DNA from: a virus
Strand: one strand, 5' to 3'
DNA: 33,761 nt
IMG/VR virus record: IMGVR_UViG_3300031753_000026
Span: 1-33,761 of that record
Shown here in pieces: positions 26,439-33,761 of the stretch. How positions within the stretch are numbered: the stretch's first letter is position 1; each line of letters begins with the position of its first letter. A program made the translations under genes and the position numbers. Below the pieces are notes generated by a model that did no database searches, was not told the origin of the DNA, and was given only the letters and a program-made list of their open reading frames with translations.

Positions 26439-28529
26439 TCAGACTCCGTTTACCGTGAGCCCGGCCACGCCGCCCGGCGCCGGGCTGCCGAGATCGCCGG
26501 GACTGGTCACCGTCGTAGCGCCCGCCGCCGAGGGCAGCCGGCCGCTGCCGGAGCGGATGGCAATCACCACGATGTCGAGCGTGCCGTCGTTGTACAAGGT
26601 TCCGACCCCTCCGTGGGGCAGGCGGAACTCCGCGATGGTCGCGGTTCCGTTCGACTGGTCGATGTAGTCCTCGAACAAGATCAGGCGATCGCTCGAGTCG
26701 GGCCCGGTCGAGTGAATCGACCACACGATGAAAAGCTCGCTCTGTGCGTACTGGTAGCCGTCGCGCGGGCTCACTGGCAGGGGCACCACGTAGCCGTTGG
26801 CTTGCGCCAGGTGGGTGAAGATCTCCGGCACGCTGATCGCTTCCTGGGTGTTGTCGTTGACCTGCTTCAGCAGCTCATGGGGCAAAGGGTTGCCGGGCTG
26901 GAATTCGGTGAGGTCCACTTCGGAGAATTCGTTGCCCAGGGTAAAGGGCGTGCCCGTGACTGGCCGGGTGCAGATGGCGAAGACCGCGATCCGGCCGGCG
27001 TTGGCGTCGATGTTGTTATTCGACCCCACGTGATCGAGAAAGGTGTCGCAATGTACCACGCCAGTCGCATAGGTGACGTTGGCCTCGAGGCGCTGCAAAA
27101 ACAGGCCGCTGGTGGGCGAGGTGTAGCTGGTTTTCAGGTAGGTCCAGCGCCAGCAAGGCACGAACACGCAATTCGCGTAAGGGTAGACGTAGCCATCGGC
27201 GGGCGAGATTGGCCGCGGCACGGTGGCGGCGTCGACGAACTCGCCCATATACATGACCTCGGAGGAGACCACGGCAAACTTCGCGTTCTCGTTCATCTGC
27301 TGGGCGTCGACCTGCTCGAACGGTTCATCCTGGGCGAAGATCGAGTCGGCCAGGGCGCTGTAGCTAGGCGGCGAGGCGATGATGAGGTCGCGCTTGCGGC
27401 GCTGCCCGATGGTGAAGACCGCCAGAATCCCGTCGGTCGAGCGGCTGTTGGGCTTCGAGGAATGGATGTAGGTGTACCACTCTTCACAGTGCACGCCGCC
27501 GCCGGGTGCGAGCGCGGACTGCCACTGGTCGACTTGCCAGTTGCAGTACCAGAGCGCTTCTTCCGCCGAGGCCCAGCCCGTCGCCGGGTTCACCGTCGAC
27601 TTCGGCACCCAGAGGTAGTCGCACTCGTCACGACCGTAGGCGTAGCCATCCACGGTCGAGATCGGCAAGTTGACGGTATCGCCGTCCTTGTACGTGCCGT
27701 AAAACACTTCCAGTCGCACCATGCCCAGCTCGGCGTTTTCCGAGATCTTGGCCAGGTTGATGCCGCGGCAAATTTGCCCCGAGGCGAAGCTCGAATCGGG
27801 GATGTCACAGAAGCCGGGCTGCGAGCGCAAGGTGAGCCCGCCGGAAAGCAGCAAGGTGAGGCCTTGCAGGTTGCACGCGGCCAGGTTGACCGCGGTCGCC
27901 AGTTCCGCCAGCGCGATTTCGGTGTCCAGCAGGTTGTTGGCGTCGGCCGTGCCCTGCTCGGCCAGCGACAGGCCGGGCAGCGAGCCGGAGGGCTGGTACT
28001 GGTCGCGCTGGGTGCCCACCAGTGTGCCGCCGAAAAGAACCAGCGCGCTGGTATTGGGATCGGTAAAACGCTCGGCAAAGAACGTCACCATGATCTGGGA
28101 CGAGACCGCCTCTTCCGAGACGATCAGCACCAGGTCTTTGTTGGGGTGGGGATTCTGGTAGGCGTTGACCTGTAGCGCGCCGGTCACGCCGAAGGCGGAA
28201 ACCCCGGAATACTCGGCCACCATGGCACGGATGTACTGGGCGCCCGAGAGCGTGATGGTCAGCGAAGTGATCGCCGCAATCGAGCGGCAGGCCCAGTATT
28301 CCAGTCGCACCGCGCCGAAGCGGTTGGCCGCGATCTGCTGCCAGTGGTTGACGGGCACGCCCATGACCGACCCGGCCGAGTCGGTGATGCCAGAAACCGA
28401 CTGGCTGCCATCGGCCAGCGCGATGCCCACGACTAGCGTGTTGAGCACCGTGCAGGTGCGGGTCAGGACGAGCGAGGAAACGCTCGAGCCGCTGTTTTTG
28501 GTGTCGCCGACAAAAACTGGTTGAGACAT
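26439..28529 (-). CDS. Tail fibre/receptor-binding protein with triplicated domain
   Basis: 696 residues. The N-terminal module contains AEYSGVSAFGVTG, shared with the 24958-encoded fibre. Three divergent repeats follow: VNLPISTVDGYAYGRDECDY, VPRPISPADGYVYPYANCVF and VPLPVSPRDGYQYAQSELFI, each preceded by an ENAxxxxxxxEV-like helix. This suggests duplication of a ~130-residue beta domain. No enzymatic motif. Function is inferred from position between tail hub and fibre genes. Confidence 0.68.
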   Translation of the reverse strand: MSQPVFVGDTKNSGSSVSSLVLTRTCTVLNTLVVGIALADGSQSVSGITDSAGSVMGVPVNHWQQIAANRFGAVRLEYWACRSIAAITSLTITLSGAQYIRAMVAEYSGVSAFGVTGALQVNAYQNPHPNKDLVLIVSEEAVSSQIMVTFFAERFTDPNTSALVLFGGTLVGTQRDQYQPSGSLPGLSLAEQGTADANNLLDTEIALAELATAVNLAACNLQGLTLLLSGGLTLRSQPGFCDIPDSSFASGQICRGINLAKISENAELGMVRLEVFYGTYKDGDTVNLPISTVDGYAYGRDECDYLWVPKSTVNPATGWASAEEALWYCNWQVDQWQSALAPGGGVHCEEWYTYIHSSKPNSRSTDGILAVFTIGQRRKRDLIIASPPSYSALADSIFAQDEPFEQVDAQQMNENAKFAVVSSEVMYMGEFVDAATVPRPISPADGYVYPYANCVFVPCWRWTYLKTSYTSPTSGLFLQRLEANVTYATGVVHCDTFLDHVGSNNNIDANAGRIAVFAICTRPVTGTPFTLGNEFSEVDLTEFQPGNPLPHELLKQVNDNTQEAISVPEIFTHLAQANGYVVPLPVSPRDGYQYAQSELFIVWSIHSTGPDSSDRLILFEDYIDQSNGTATIAEFRLPHGGVGTLYNDGTLDIVVIAIRSGSGRLPSAAGATTVTSPGDLGSPAPGGVAGLTVNGV

Positions 28530-28532
28530 GGG

Positions 28533-30602
28533 TTAGCCGAGGATGTTCGCGGGGTTGCCGTTCGAGTAGCTGCCCGCTTCGCTTTCGAACATATAGAGCG
28601 CCTGGTCCGCGCCCGAGGCCGAGGTGTAGTCCGCTTCCGCGTTGGGTGCGATCTCAAAGAACCCGAAGTTCGACAGGTAGCTGGCGTCGATCATGGTGAA
28701 GGTGAGCAGGCCGGCGGTGAAATCCCACTTCTTGTCCAGGATCTGGAAGAGCTTGCCGGTGATGCCCATCACGCCGGCGACGCGATCCGGCACTTGGGGA
28801 TGGGTGACCGCGACTACATCGCCCGACTCGAGCCGCATGGTCGACCACAGCGAGTCGGCCGCATTCTGATCGAACTTCAGGTTCTTGAAGCCGTAGCGGA
28901 AGAAGATCAGCCAGGAGATGAACGTGGCGATGAAGTAGCCGAGGAAGGCCGAGCGCAGCCCATCGGCTTGCACCACGTGCTCGCCGTAGATGCCATATTT
29001 CGCGATCGACGGCTGGTACTCCTCCACGATGTCTTGCAGGTAGTTGCCGCTGGCGGTCTGGTCGGCGTCGTCTTTGTCGTACTGGAATTCGACCGTGTTC
29101 ACCATCTCGGTCTGCTCGGCCGATGGAATCGAGGACCAGTTCGCCGGGCCCAGGGTCATGGCCGCGACTGGCCCGGTGAGCGGGTAGAAGAACGCCACCG
29201 TGACCTGCCCGATGGCGTTCACGAAGAGGTAGCCGCCGAGCGGCTTCATGATCTGGTTCTTGATGAAGTCCAGGGCGGCCGGCGGCGAACTTAGGTGGAA
29301 CAGGAAGCTGAGGCCAGCCAGCGGCCCGTCCCGGTAGGCGGTAATCGTGGTGGAGTCAATCAGCGCGGCGGGCAAGCCTTTGGTGCCGTCTGCGTTCACG
29401 ATCTGGTTCTGCAAAATGTCGAGCAGGATGTCCATCGGGTTGGCATTCAGCGTGCGCAGGTGGCTGGCCGAGGTCACGCCGCCGTCGTCCGCAGTCTGAT
29501 AGATCACCTGGGCCAGCTTGATCGAGGTGTCCAGGCAGCTGAAGTAATACTCGAGGTTGAAGTTGTCGCTGGCCACGCTGTCGATGAACCCGGTCCAGAT
29601 GGTGCAGTAGTCGGCCCGGCCCAGGCCGGCGAAGGAGGTGTTCAGTAACACCTTCGAGCCTTCGAAGACGAAGTTGGGGAAGTCTGAGGTGATGGCGCCG
29701 CCGCGGTCCTGCACGTGGAACATGAGGTTCGAGGTGTCGGCGCCGCCGTCGAGATCGTGCACCGTCTGGGTGAGCGGGTCGAGTGAGACTAGCCAGGGCA
29801 CGGCCAGGTAGTCGGAAAAATTCAGGAAGCTTAGGCCGGCGCCCGTGCGCCCGCCGCTGTTGCAGGCGTTGCCGGGAAAATATTGCAGATCGGCCTGGAT
29901 CCAGCCCGTCGGCAAGGTGCCCGCGTGGTTGAGGTCGCCGTAGAGAAAGGCTAGGCGGAAGGTTTTGTTGAGCGTGCCGGCCGCGTCCCACTGGATCGCG
30001 AAGACTTGCCAGCTGGTCGAGCCCTGTAGGGCGAAGCTGGTGCTGTAGCCGCCGATCGTGATCGAGGCAGTCGCACTCGTCCCGGAGTTGTAGGCCGTGG
30101 CGTAGGCACCGGCGCGCGCGTCGATTTCGAGCACGGCAAAGAACGAGTTGCCGTTGTTGCTGCCGGAGACGAAGTTGATGGTGTCGACGCCGGCGCCGTT
30201 GGCCGTGGCCCACCACACGCAGATGCCGCTCGCGCCGCCGGCATAAGTTTGCAGCGCGGTCCAGGTGTTTCCGTTGGTATCCGAGATCGAGGGCGCCGGC
30301 CCGGTGCTGGACGAGGCCATGAAGGCCAGCAGCAGGTTGCCCGCCGCGGGCGCCTTCGCCGTGCCCGTGGTGGCGCCGAAGTTAACCGAGTTCACACCCA
30401 GCTGCACCGCGGCCGGCTGCATGCTGAGCCCGCCCGAGGAGTTGCACTGCGAGCCGGAATTATCTACGAAGAGCGGGTCGTAGGTCATGCCGGCGACGTT
30501 CGAGAAGGCGCGGGTGTAGCCGGGGATCTGGATCAGGTACGGGATGGTGCCGCGCAGGAAGGCCGCGAGCGAGGTCTGGAAGGTGGTGGTCGCCGGGATC
30601 AT
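28533..30602 (-). CDS. Tail hub/baseplate-like protein with inserted beta module
   Basis: 689 residues. The start (MIPATTTFQTSLAAFLRGTI) and C-terminal half (MDILLDILQNQIVNADGTKG; GGYLFVNAIGQVTVAFFYPL; LESGDVVAVTHPQVPDR) resemble siphophage tail-tip or hub proteins. Residues about 60-210 look inserted (GNLLLAFMASSSTGPAPSIS, DTNGNTWTALQTYAG), with the same character as the N-terminal modules of the two fibre proteins. It would cap the tail tip and connect fibres. The domain boundaries are my reading. Confidence 0.65.
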   Translation of the reverse strand: MIPATTTFQTSLAAFLRGTIPYLIQIPGYTRAFSNVAGMTYDPLFVDNSGSQCNSSGGLSMQPAAVQLGVNSVNFGATTGTAKAPAAGNLLLAFMASSSTGPAPSISDTNGNTWTALQTYAGGASGICVWWATANGAGVDTINFVSGSNNGNSFFAVLEIDARAGAYATAYNSGTSATASITIGGYSTSFALQGSTSWQVFAIQWDAAGTLNKTFRLAFLYGDLNHAGTLPTGWIQADLQYFPGNACNSGGRTGAGLSFLNFSDYLAVPWLVSLDPLTQTVHDLDGGADTSNLMFHVQDRGGAITSDFPNFVFEGSKVLLNTSFAGLGRADYCTIWTGFIDSVASDNFNLEYYFSCLDTSIKLAQVIYQTADDGGVTSASHLRTLNANPMDILLDILQNQIVNADGTKGLPAALIDSTTITAYRDGPLAGLSFLFHLSSPPAALDFIKNQIMKPLGGYLFVNAIGQVTVAFFYPLTGPVAAMTLGPANWSSIPSAEQTEMVNTVEFQYDKDDADQTASGNYLQDIVEEYQPSIAKYGIYGEHVVQADGLRSAFLGYFIATFISWLIFFRYGFKNLKFDQNAADSLWSTMRLESGDVVAVTHPQVPDRVAGVMGITGKLFQILDKKWDFTAGLLTFTMIDASYLSNFGFFEIAPNAEADYTSASGADQALYMFESEAGSYSNGNPANILG

Positions 30603-30615
30603 GGGAAAGGGTGGG

Positions 30616-31011
30616 TCAGCTGCCGTCGTAGGTCTCGATACGGCGCAGTTTCAGCTTGAAGCTGAAGGTGTTGAGACAGAGGCGCGGGGTCTTCCAGTCG
30701 GTGTCGTTGAGCACGTAGTCGTTGGACGCCGACAGGGTGGAATCGGGGTAGTAGGTGACGGTGCCGCCGGCCAGGGCAAAGCCGAGGAGCTTCTGCCAGG
30801 CCACCATATCGGCGAGCGCCGCGTAAGCGAAGTCGAGGTTGAGAAAAAAGTCGGTGCGCTCGTTCACCATCTGGATCAGGCCGGTGGAGGAGAGCGAGTC
30901 GTGGCGCGCGGCCGTGAGCTCGCCTTCCGGCTCTTTGTTGATGGGCGGATAGGTCGGGGTGAAGGTGACGCTGCCGGAACCGGGGTTGTAGACGAACTTC
31001 GGAACGATCAT
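30616..31011 (-). CDS. Distal-tail-like protein (131 aa)
   Basis: MIVPKFVYNPGSGSVTFTPT opening with beta-rich sequence, and a segment ERTDFFLNLDFAYAALADMV typical of phage minor tail or distal tail proteins. It follows the tape measure with ATGA overlap (31008-31011), the normal position for a distal-tail component. Confidence 0.65.
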   Translation of the reverse strand: MIVPKFVYNPGSGSVTFTPTYPPINKEPEGELTAARHDSLSSTGLIQMVNERTDFFLNLDFAYAALADMVAWQKLLGFALAGGTVTYYPDSTLSASNDYVLNDTDWKTPRLCLNTFSFKLKLRRIETYDGS

Positions 31012-33761
31012 TGGCTGCGCCTCGTGATCCGCAGCGTGTCGGAAGTCTTCAGGTGCAGGGTGTTGTTGCGCACCTTGCGGTTGATCTTCTGTACCAGCCC
31101 GGCCAGGGTGCCGTGGTCGACCGAGCCTTTCACGTTCACGTGGATGTGGGTGTCGCCGCCGCCCGAGTTGGCGTCGAGGTGCATGCCCAGGTGATCCATG
31201 AATTTCCCGATGTTGGTCTCGTCGAACTGATGTTGCGCCGCCGAGGCCGCCGAAGCCGCTGCCGGCGCGGTGACCGCACCCGCGGCCGCGCGCAAGGTGG
31301 GCGACGACATCAGGGCGTTGGCGATCCGGCTTAGCGCGACCGGATCATCCAGGGGAATGATGGCTTCTTCCGCGGCGCCGCCCGTGGCGCTGTCGCCGGC
31401 AACGAACAGCGTCGGCGAGCGCACGATGCCGCCCGCGGCCAGGTGGGTGACGTTCACGGTTTGCGGGCCGTTGGCTGCGGCCACGGTGCGGGCGCCGCCC
31501 GTGGTCGAGATTGGGCCGCTGCCAGGGGCAGCATGCCCGCCGCCCGAGCTCACGTTCGAGGCCAGGCCCGCCATCGCACCGGAGATTGCGAACAGCGCCG
31601 CCGCGGCGGCCAGCTCGGCCGCACCCAGGCCGGGGTCCCAGAACACGTCGGCAATGCCCTTGGCGGCAAAGTATTCCGCCCAGCTCTGGGCCATCGAGCC
31701 AATCATCTTGAAGGTCGCCGCTTCCATGGCGGCGCCGAAACTTTGTTGCCCGGTGATGATGCCCTGCATGGCGCCCTGGATCGAGCTCAACATGGTGGCC
31801 GCGGCCGCCTGGGTGGTGGCCTTCAGCTTGTCGATTTCCTGCCCGGTCTGCTTGGTCTGCGCGACTTCCAGCTTCTCTTCCGCGATCAGCTTCTGCAGGG
31901 CGGCGATTTGCTTGTTGATGGCCGTGGTGTCCAGGTCGCGCGCCTTGGCTTCGGCCAGCATGGACTGCGCGGCCGCGAGTTGCGCCTGATGCAGCGCGAG
32001 CTCGCCGGCGATGATGGTCTTGTTGCCGGCGGCTTCTTTTTCGAGCGCCACCTCGTGCTGTTTGAGTGCGACGAGCTTGGCCTGAATCGCGAGCGTGTCC
32101 TGGCCGCGGGCTTTGGCGGTGGCCAGTTCCTGCTGCGCGGCTTCGAGCGCGGCGTGATTCTGGCGTAGCTGTTCGGTCAGCAGTTCCCGCCCGAAGCTTT
32201 GTGCCAGCAAGAGCGCCTTGCCGTAGCGGCTCTTGTCCAGGGCTTCGCTTTCCTTGTTGAATTTTTCCTCGGTCTGCACGATCTGGGCTTGGGTGTTAAC
32301 GATCGCGACCTTGGCCTTGGTCAGCTGCGCTTCCAGCTCGAGCACCTGCGCCGGGGTGAAGAATGGGTTCGACTTCGCGGAGTCTAGTTTCGTCTGGGCC
32401 GCATCCATGAGGGCCCGCTCGCGCGCCAGCTGGTCCTGCAAGATGGCGATCGCCGCGGTGGCCTGCTCCTGCTCGAGCGCCTTCAGCCGCTCGTTCTTTT
32501 GCCCCTCGCTGATGAGGTGCATCTGCGCCAGGCGCGCGATCGCGGTTTCCTGATCCTTGAAGTGTTGCGCGAGCTTGTCCTGCGCGAGCTTGTCCTGGGC
32601 CTTCGCCAGTTCTTCTTCGGCGCGGGTCAGCTGCTCGGCGGCTTTCGCGGTCGCGAGGAAGTCTTTATCGACGTGGGCCGAGATCAGCTTGCCGTACTCT
32701 TCGACGACCTTTAGCGTGGCGGCGTGATGCTTCTGCATGGCCGCGGCGAGTTGTTCGGTCTCTTTGGCCACGTCCTTGGTCTGGAGCGTGGCCAGTTCCT
32801 GCTGGGCGGCTTGCAGCTTCAGCACCTCGCCGGCCTTGCTGTAGACCGCGACCAGGCGCTGTTGGTAGCTTTCGTGTGCGATCGCCGCCGCGTCGGTCGC
32901 TTGGCGTTCGGCGACCAGCCAGGCCGAGAGATCGGTCTTGCCGGCGGCGAAGGCAACGTGCTGGGCCGCTTTCCACTTCTCGATCGCGGCCAGCTGCGCG
33001 TCCAGGGCCAGCTTGGCTGCGGCGGCCTGCTCGCCGGCCAGCTTCTTGCCTTCTTCCGCGGTCTTCACCTGGGCGTTGTCTTTGGCCAGCTCGTTGATTT
33101 TCTTCTCGGCGTCGAGCTGGGCATTCAGCGCCTTGACCAGCACTTCTTGGGCGCCCAGTTCGGTTTCGGTTGGGCCGGCCGCGAGCGGCGTGGGCCCGGC
33201 TTCGGGGTTCTCGGCCGCGAGTTTCGCGTTCTCCGCATTCAGCTCTTCGGCGGCCTTCTTCGCCGCCGTGAGCTTGTCGAGTGCGACTTGCGCGGAGTGC
33301 GCGGTGCCGGCCAGCAGATCCGAGGCCTCTTTCTTCTTGCCTTCGGCGAGCAGCAAGTCGTACTGCGCCTTAAACTCTTCCAGCGCGTTCTTCGCGCCCT
33401 TCGAACCCTCGCCTTGCTCGAACCAGCTGGCTTTCAACTGGGCAAACATGGCGTCCGCGGCTTTGGCCAGGATGCCGAACTGCTGTTCCAGCTCCCGCAT
33501 CGAGATGTGGTCGATCAGCTCGAGCTCTTTTTTCAGCGCGTCGACGTGATCGTTGCGCAGCTCGTCCAGCTTGATGCCGGCCTCGAGCAGTTTGTTATCC
33601 AGGCCGGCGAAGCTGCCGGCCACGACGGTGTTGAACTCGTCCCAGGCCAGCGCCACCTTGTGCGCGTGTTCCGCCCAGGCCTGGATCCGCTCGATGCCTT
33701 TGACCAGCGCTTCGATCAGAAACAGGATGGCGGTCGCGCTGAAGGCGGCGCTCATGGCGGC
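31008..33761 (-). CDS. Tape measure protein (5' partial)
   Basis: Over 900 residues are visible and the frame stays open to the right edge, so the true N-terminus is outside; Met at 33755 is probably internal. The sequence is mostly Ala/Lys/Glu/Gln coiled coil (e.g. QTAHFAA-type heptads; KLAQDKLAQHFKDQ) with a hydrophobic C-terminal segment (AELAAAAALFAISGAMAGLA) and GGIVRSPTLFVAGDSATGGA, a familiar tape-measure C-terminus. Length sets tail length, implying a long tail. Confidence 0.88.
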   Translation of the reverse strand, partial: AAMSAAFSATAILFLIEALVKGIERIQAWAEHAHKVALAWDEFNTVVAGSFAGLDNKLLEAGIKLDELRNDHVDALKKELELIDHISMRELEQQFGILAKAADAMFAQLKASWFEQGEGSKGAKNALEEFKAQYDLLLAEGKKKEASDLLAGTAHSAQVALDKLTAAKKAAEELNAENAKLAAENPEAGPTPLAAGPTETELGAQEVLVKALNAQLDAEKKINELAKDNAQVKTAEEGKKLAGEQAAAAKLALDAQLAAIEKWKAAQHVAFAAGKTDLSAWLVAERQATDAAAIAHESYQQRLVAVYSKAGEVLKLQAAQQELATLQTKDVAKETEQLAAAMQKHHAATLKVVEEYGKLISAHVDKDFLATAKAAEQLTRAEEELAKAQDKLAQDKLAQHFKDQETAIARLAQMHLISEGQKNERLKALEQEQATAAIAILQDQLARERALMDAAQTKLDSAKSNPFFTPAQVLELEAQLTKAKVAIVNTQAQIVQTEEKFNKESEALDKSRYGKALLLAQSFGRELLTEQLRQNHAALEAAQQELATAKARGQDTLAIQAKLVALKQHEVALEKEAAGNKTIIAGELALHQAQLAAAQSMLAEAKARDLDTTAINKQIAALQKLIAEEKLEVAQTKQTGQEIDKLKATTQAAAATMLSSIQGAMQGIITGQQSFGAAMEAATFKMIGSMAQSWAEYFAAKGIADVFWDPGLGAAELAAAAALFAISGAMAGLASNVSSGGGHAAPGSGPISTTGGARTVAAANGPQTVNVTHLAAGGIVRSPTLFVAGDSATGGAAEEAIIPLDDPVALSRIANALMSSPTLRAAAGAVTAPAAASAASAAQHQFDETNIGKFMDHLGMHLDANSGGGDTHIHVNVKGSVDHGTLAGLVQKINRKVRNNTLHLKTSDTLRITRRSQ
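32566..32595 (-). repeat. Perfect 15-bp tandem duplication in tape measure
   Basis: TGCGCGAGCTTGTCC occurs twice head to tail (32566-32580 and 32581-32595), encoding KLAQD-KLAQ. The in-frame unit duplicates five residues of the coiled coil and would lengthen the tail slightly. Confidence 0.85.

Noticed and set aside
26322-28175. Plus-strand 617-codon open frame
   Set aside because: It is antisense to the fibre gene. The Val/Gly/Arg/Asp-rich composition is a GC-rich shadow.
1-33761. CRISPR array or insertion sequence
   Set aside because: No regular repeat-spacer series was seen, and no transposase-like protein is encoded. The only recombinase is the phage integrase.

Overview
The window looks like most of a temperate tailed-phage genome, or a prophage cut out of its host, with long non-contractile (siphovirus-type) tail genes. 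It is GC-rich and tightly packed, and many genes overlap as ATGA, GTGA or TGATG. A lipobox lipoprotein and a small holin/glucosaminidase lysis set suggest a Gram-negative host. The sequence alone does not fix the host; Acidobacteriota is a guess. Both edges cut the same morphogenesis module: portal runs off the left edge and the tape-measure gene off the right. The missing capsid, head-tail joining and major tail genes therefore probably lie just outside, on a circular or circularly permuted genome.

Layout, following the minus strand from the right edge: tape measure (33761-31008), distal-tail-like and tail-hub proteins, three receptor-binding or fibre-like proteins that share a beta-rich module (to 23792), then an island with three GT31-like glycosyltransferases, a SAM methyltransferase and a lipoprotein (23757-19997). 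Next come glucosaminidase and membrane proteins (19902-18238), a coiled-coil protein, a ribbon-helix-helix regulator and a tyrosine integrase (18208-16189). After a 400-bp non-coding region with tRNA-like half sequences, an early operon of 13 overlapping genes follows (15755-11410). It includes an overlapping initiator/loader-like gene pair, with tandem 23-bp repeats inside the initiator that look like an origin. Further left are small minus-strand genes ending in a DUF5681 protein and an IbrA-like PAPS-reductase-family protein (8527 to about 4950), then TerL and portal (2664-1).

Three plus-strand blocks interrupt this order (2694-4639, 4691 to about 4970, 8611-11413). Each begins with an almost identical sigma70 promoter, TTGACA-N17-TATGCT, carrying TGCTTGC repeats 19 bp apart. 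The start codon sits exactly 7 nt after the -10 box, as expected for leaderless mRNA. This shared, probably operator-controlled promoter is the most coherent unexplained system in the window. The blocks carry small Cys-rich zinc-ribbon proteins, a P-loop ATPase and a DnaJ-like zinc protein.

Several lesions or odd starts stand out. A plus-strand AAA-ATPase N-terminus is cut off after about 27 codons at the junction with the PAPS-reductase gene. An N-terminal frameshift affects the DnaJ-like zinc protein. A fibre gene has no ATG, GTG or TTG at its apparent start, and CTG seems to be used.
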